This document shows, piece by piece, positions 61,011 to 64,000 of a stretch of DNA of 64,000 nucleotides; the first letter of the stretch is position 1; every line of letters begins with the position of its first letter. This DNA comes from DASZVB01 sp035545855. Lineage in GTDB: Bacteria > Myxococcota_A > Polyangia > Polyangiales > Polyangiaceae. The notes beneath the pieces are model-generated. The model did no database searches, was not told the DNA's origin, and was given only the letters and a program-made list of their open reading frames with translations. The position numbers and the translations under genes are program-made. The DNA lies in contig DASZXK010000155.1 in NCBI GenBank assembly GCA_035545855.1, positions 1-64,000 of the forward strand, written 5' to 3'.

Positions 61011-61688
61011 ATGCCTCGGTTCATGCCGCTCGCCGTCGTCACGGGTGCCAATCGGGGAATCGGTCTCGCGCTCACGGAGCTCCTCCGGCAAAGAGGCTGG
61101 TCGGTCGTCGCCGCGTGCCGGGAGAGCTCGCCGAAGCTCGTGTCCCTCGGCGCCGAGATCGTCGCGGGCGTGGACGTGTCCACGGACGCGGGAGTCGAGA
61201 AGCTCCGGAAGGCGCTCGTGGGGCGCACGGTGGACCTCCTCGTCAACAACGCCGGCATCCTCGTGTGGGACGAGCCGCTCGGAAAGCTCTCCGCGGACGG
61301 CATCCGGAAGCAGTTCGAGGTGAACGCGCTCGCTCCCCTCCGGATCACGGAGGCGCTCCTTCCGTCGCTCGGCCGGGGCGCGAAGGTCGCACTCGTCACG
61401 AGCCGCATGGGCTCGATCGACGACAACGGCTCCGGCGGCGCCTACGGCTACCGGATGAGCAAGGCCGCGCTGAACATGGCCGGAAAATCCCTCGCCGTGG
61501 ATCTGAAGGATCGCGGCGTCGCCGTGGTGATCTTGCACCCGGGGATGGTGAAGACGGACATGGTCCAGGGGCACGGCCAGATCGAGCCGGAGGAGGCCGC
61601 GCGCGGGCTCCTCGCTCGCATCGACGAGCTCACGCTGGAGAACACCGGCCGCTTCTTCCACCAGAACGGCCAGCCCTTGCCCTGGTGA
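61011..61688 (+). CDS. Short-chain dehydrogenase/reductase
   Basis: A 225-residue classical SDR. TGANRGIG (residues 11-18 from ATG 61011) binds the NAD(P) cofactor, NNAG follows near 80, and the active site has Ser in VTSRMGS and YRMSK (Y-x-x-x-K). HPGMVKTDM near the C-terminus is typical. ATG 61011 or 61023 could be the start; the cofactor motif is complete in both. It is divergent from the propeller gene. A single gene with no obvious pathway neighbours. Confidence 0.92.
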   Translation: MPRFMPLAVVTGANRGIGLALTELLRQRGWSVVAACRESSPKLVSLGAEIVAGVDVSTDAGVEKLRKALVGRTVDLLVNNAGILVWDEPLGKLSADGIRKQFEVNALAPLRITEALLPSLGRGAKVALVTSRMGSIDDNGSGGAYGYRMSKAALNMAGKSLAVDLKDRGVAVVILHPGMVKTDMVQGHGQIEPEEAARGLLARIDELTLENTGRFFHQNGQPLPW

Positions 61689-61873
61689 CGGGCTGAAACG
61701 CACGGGTGCCCCGCGGGCCGGCCCGATTTCCTCCGCTCCGTGTGACGGACGACGATCGGGGCGCCGGAAAAAGGGGGCTTTCCGGCTCTTCGAGACCGAG
61801 GTAGTCCGCCTCCGCGATGGCCTCGGTGCGCCGAGCCTCGCGGGGAATGGCCGAGATTCAGGGAGGCGCGTCG

Positions 61874-63715
61874 ATGCGCGGGCTGACGAGCGACCGGGTT
61901 ACGCTGGCATTCGGGGTGATCGCCTGCGCGTGGGCGTCGACGTTCATGCTCGCGTGCGCGAACGAGTTCGCGGACTGCGAAGCGGCGAAGACGTGCGGCG
62001 CGTCCGGGATCGGTGGAACGGACTCCGGCCCGGGCGGAACCGACTCCGCGGGCGGCGAGAAGGACGTCGACTCCGGAAAGACCGGGACGGGCGGCTCCGG
62101 AACCGGCGGGCACGCCGATTCGCTGCGCGCGGATGCCGCGACCTCGAAGGACGGCTCTCCGGTGACGGACGCGTCGGCGTCGGAAGCGGCCGCACCCGAG
62201 GCGGCGCCACCCCCGTGCTCCAGCGTGGAGGGCGGCATCTCGAGCGATCCGGACCATTGCGGGAGCTGCGACGTCGTCTGCGGCGCGGACGGCGTCGCGA
62301 ACCGTGCGTGCGAGGAAGGCGTCTGCACGCCGAAGTGCGACGCGACGCACTCGGACTGCGACCACGACGGCAAGAACGGCTGCGAGATCACCTCCGCCGA
62401 CGATCCGGATCACTGCGGGAGCTGCGACGTCGTCTGCGGCGGGGACGGCGTCGCGACGCGCGCGTGCGTGGAAGGCGTCTGCAAGCCGAAGTGCGACGCG
62501 ACGCACGGGGATTGCGACGGGGACGGCAAGAACGGCTGCGAGGTGGACATCACGAACGACCCCGACAACTGCGGCGCGTGCGATTTCGTCTGCTCCGGCA
62601 GTCAGGTGAAGACCCGGCATTGCGTGGCGAGCGTGTGCTCGCCCGAGTGCAGCACGGGACGGGGCGACTGCGGCAAGCCCTTCCCGGCACCGGACGACGG
62701 CTGCGAGACGAACCTCACCACGCCGACCGACTGCGGCCGGTGCGGGCACGATTGCCTCGGCGGCGCGTGCAACTCGTCGCTCTGCGAAGCCGTCACGGTC
62801 GCGAGCGGCCTCAGCTACGTCGCCGCGTTCACGGTCGACTCGCACCACATCTTCTACGTGGACGCGCCCGCGTCGGGGACCGGCCACGTCACGCGGACGG
62901 AGCTCGACGGAAAGAACGGCGTCACGATGATGACCGGCCTCGTGAACGCGACGGCCATCGCGTCCGACGACACGTACGTCTACGCGCAGACGATCGGAGC
63001 GACGCTTCACAGCGCGGATGCCGCCATCCGGCGCGTCCTCGGAGCGGGTTCCACGAGCCAGACGCCGACGAACGTCGTCACGGGGCAGTCGTCCTCGCTC
63101 TTCCTCCGGCCGACGGTCCTCGCGGTCGACGGCACGAACGCGTACTTTGCCGACCAGTATGCTCCCGCCGCTTACGCCGTGAACAAGGCCGGCGGGAGCC
63201 CCGTCCAGATCAACACCGCGGGCGTCGATCAGAACTACATCCCGAGCGACGTCGCGGTGGACGCGACGGATCTCTACGTCCTCCAGGGGCCGTTCATCTG
63301 GGCCGTCCCGATCGCGACCGGCGTTCCGAAGATCACGACCGTGAACCAGGCATCTGGCACGGGCATCGCCATCGACTCCGGATTCTTCTATTTCCGCATG
63401 TACGACTCCGTCACGAGCAAGCCCGTGATGGCGCGGATCCCGAAGGGGAAGGCGGGCGTGGGAAACGCGAGCGTCATCGCTCCGGCGTCCTATTCGGGCG
63501 GGGCGCTCGCCGTGGACGGGACGTACCTCTACTTCGACGACGCGGGCGTGTACCGCGTCGCGAAGGGCGGCGGCACGCGGCAGCTCCTCTCGTCCGCGAC
63601 GTCGAACGCCGCGAAGATGTATGCGCGCACCGAAGGTTCCCAGACGGTGCTCTACTGGCTGAACAACGCGCAGAGCTCGAGCGGCGCCGGCTCCATCGTG
63701 CGCCTCGCGCCCTGA
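61874..63715 (+). CDS. Cys-rich, propeller lipoprotein with DPDHCGSC repeats
   Basis: A 613-residue protein. ATG 61874 gives a signal peptide with lipobox FMLAC (Cys29). A Gly/Asp/Ser linker leads to three Cys modules of the form DPDHCGSCDVVCG, then RACVEGVCKPKCDATH and DCDGDGKNGCE, which recur near residues 130, 175 and 220, and a CETNL / CGRCGHDC unit. The last 300 residues form a propeller (SYVAAFTVDSHHIFYVDAP, NAYFADQYAPAAYAVNKAGG, GTYLYFDDAGVYRVAKGG). It is a paralog of the 48684 protein, expanded by the duplicated Cys modules. Likely surface anchored; partner unknown. Confidence 0.8.
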   Translation: MRGLTSDRVTLAFGVIACAWASTFMLACANEFADCEAAKTCGASGIGGTDSGPGGTDSAGGEKDVDSGKTGTGGSGTGGHADSLRADAATSKDGSPVTDASASEAAAPEAAPPPCSSVEGGISSDPDHCGSCDVVCGADGVANRACEEGVCTPKCDATHSDCDHDGKNGCEITSADDPDHCGSCDVVCGGDGVATRACVEGVCKPKCDATHGDCDGDGKNGCEVDITNDPDNCGACDFVCSGSQVKTRHCVASVCSPECSTGRGDCGKPFPAPDDGCETNLTTPTDCGRCGHDCLGGACNSSLCEAVTVASGLSYVAAFTVDSHHIFYVDAPASGTGHVTRTELDGKNGVTMMTGLVNATAIASDDTYVYAQTIGATLHSADAAIRRVLGAGSTSQTPTNVVTGQSSSLFLRPTVLAVDGTNAYFADQYAPAAYAVNKAGGSPVQINTAGVDQNYIPSDVAVDATDLYVLQGPFIWAVPIATGVPKITTVNQASGTGIAIDSGFFYFRMYDSVTSKPVMARIPKGKAGVGNASVIAPASYSGGALAVDGTYLYFDDAGVYRVAKGGGTRQLLSSATSNAAKMYARTEGSQTVLYWLNNAQSSSGAGSIVRLAP

Positions 63716-63746
63716 GCCGCCCGCCTCCCGATCTTTTGCACGCAAC

Positions 63747-63762
63747 CGCCCGGCGCCGGGCG
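63747..63762. terminator. 16-bp perfect palindrome after the 61874 gene
   Basis: CGCCCGGCGCCGGGCG at 63747-63762, 31 bases after the stop codon, can form a very GC-rich hairpin. There is no T-tract, so it may be an RNA stabiliser or a weak terminator. Confidence 0.3.
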
Positions 63763-63853
63763 CCGAGAGAGCCGCATCACGTCCAGCCCGGTGCGGACGG
63801 CGAGCGTCCGAGAGCGTCGGATCGCCCGTCCCGCGCCGAAAGGAGTCGCGGAG

Positions 63854-64000
63854 ATGCGTTCATGGGCAGAGGGTCGACGGTTTTCGGGGATCTGCGGATG
63901 GCTCCTCACTCTGGGCGCCGTGGCAGGGTGCTCGGGCCGATTTTCCACGTGTCGAGACACGGGGACGTGTGACGCGCGGCTGGTCGTCGGCACGGGCGGC
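63854..64000 (+). CDS. Lipoprotein, cut by the window end
   Basis: 49 codons from ATG 63854 to the last base. AAAGGAG at 63838-63844 is a good ribosome-binding site. The start MRSWAEGRRFSGICGW, LLTLGAVAGC, then SGRFSTCRDTGTCDARL shows a signal peptide, a lipobox Cys26, and two more Cys in the spacing seen just after the lipobox of the 61874 protein (DCEAAKTC). It is probably another Cys-rich surface lipoprotein of that paralogous group. The rest lies outside the window. Confidence 0.65.
   Translation, partial: MRSWAEGRRFSGICGWLLTLGAVAGCSGRFSTCRDTGTCDARLVVGTGG

Noticed and set aside
61448..63745. A 765-codon minus-strand frame opposite the 61874 lipoprotein and the SDR
   Set aside because: The plus-strand products have clear domains (SDR, Cys modules, propeller) and the minus frame has none.
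1..64000. tRNA, rRNA or riboswitch genes
   Set aside because: No cloverleaf with conserved TTCGA loop and no known riboswitch core was noticed in any intergenic stretch. A covariance-model search would be needed to exclude small RNAs.

Overview
The window is GC-rich (roughly two thirds G+C) and looks like a Myxococcota chromosome, probably the Polyangiales side. The evidence is the large number of lipoproteins (about eighteen in 64 kb) with Gly/Ser/Asp-rich linkers after the lipobox, the Cys-rich repeat proteins and surface beta-propellers, an AgmX/PglI-type C-terminal domain, and the myxobacterial mix of AraC, ECF and outer-membrane genes. This placement is inference; no rRNA or tRNA gene is present to confirm it.

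Bases 1-10247 are a defence island. A type I restriction-modification operon runs hsdR (5' end outside the window), a small GIY-YIG-like gene, hsdM and hsdS. A large gene follows whose GTG start overlaps the hsdS stop; it joins a nucleoside-deoxyribosyltransferase/TIR-like N-terminus to a P-loop ATPase. A 632-residue protein of unknown family comes next. All joins inside the operon are 4-base overlaps, so the unusual genes are probably co-expressed with the restriction system. This is the best candidate for an undescribed system here.

Bases 10248-16800 are scarred. They hold two copies of a decayed HTH gene (276 bp, about 83% identical), the tail of a nucleotidyltransferase-like gene run into a secreted-protein frame, a truncated DoxX-like gene, an 81-bp repeat whose other copy lies just upstream of katG, and an exact 53-bp copy of part of katG. 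Intact genes among them encode a discoidin/FN3 lipoprotein, a CX4CH cytochrome-like lipoprotein, an outer-membrane protein, a baeRF-like small protein and a CxxC protein.

Bases 16803-30519 hold a four-gene plus-strand envelope operon of unknown function, katG (catalase-peroxidase), and a minus-strand LolA-like / FtsX permease / FtsX permease / ATPase / outer-membrane barrel operon. An AraC-family gene is divergent from that operon at 30602.

Bases 31728-47473 carry a retropepsin-like lipoprotein, a VOC-ArsR-SRPBCC operon, a papain-like protease convergent with a chagasin-like inhibitor, a 1495-residue lipoprotein with 24 Cys-rich repeats plus a LamG-like domain, a WD40 lipoprotein, a broken alpha/beta hydrolase, a zinc-ribbon/AgmX-type protein, and an ECF sigma factor with its ChrR-like cupin anti-sigma factor.

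Bases 47493-64000 hold a PHM-like copper monooxygenase lipoprotein, several paralogous propeller lipoproteins, an OmpA-family lipoprotein, a CrtI-like oxidoreductase, a CcdC-like membrane protein, a ferritin-like diiron protein beside a sterol-desaturase-family enzyme, a second AraC regulator, an SDR, and a lipoprotein cut by the window end. Start positions of lipoproteins were chosen so that a signal peptide and lipobox lie at the N-terminus.
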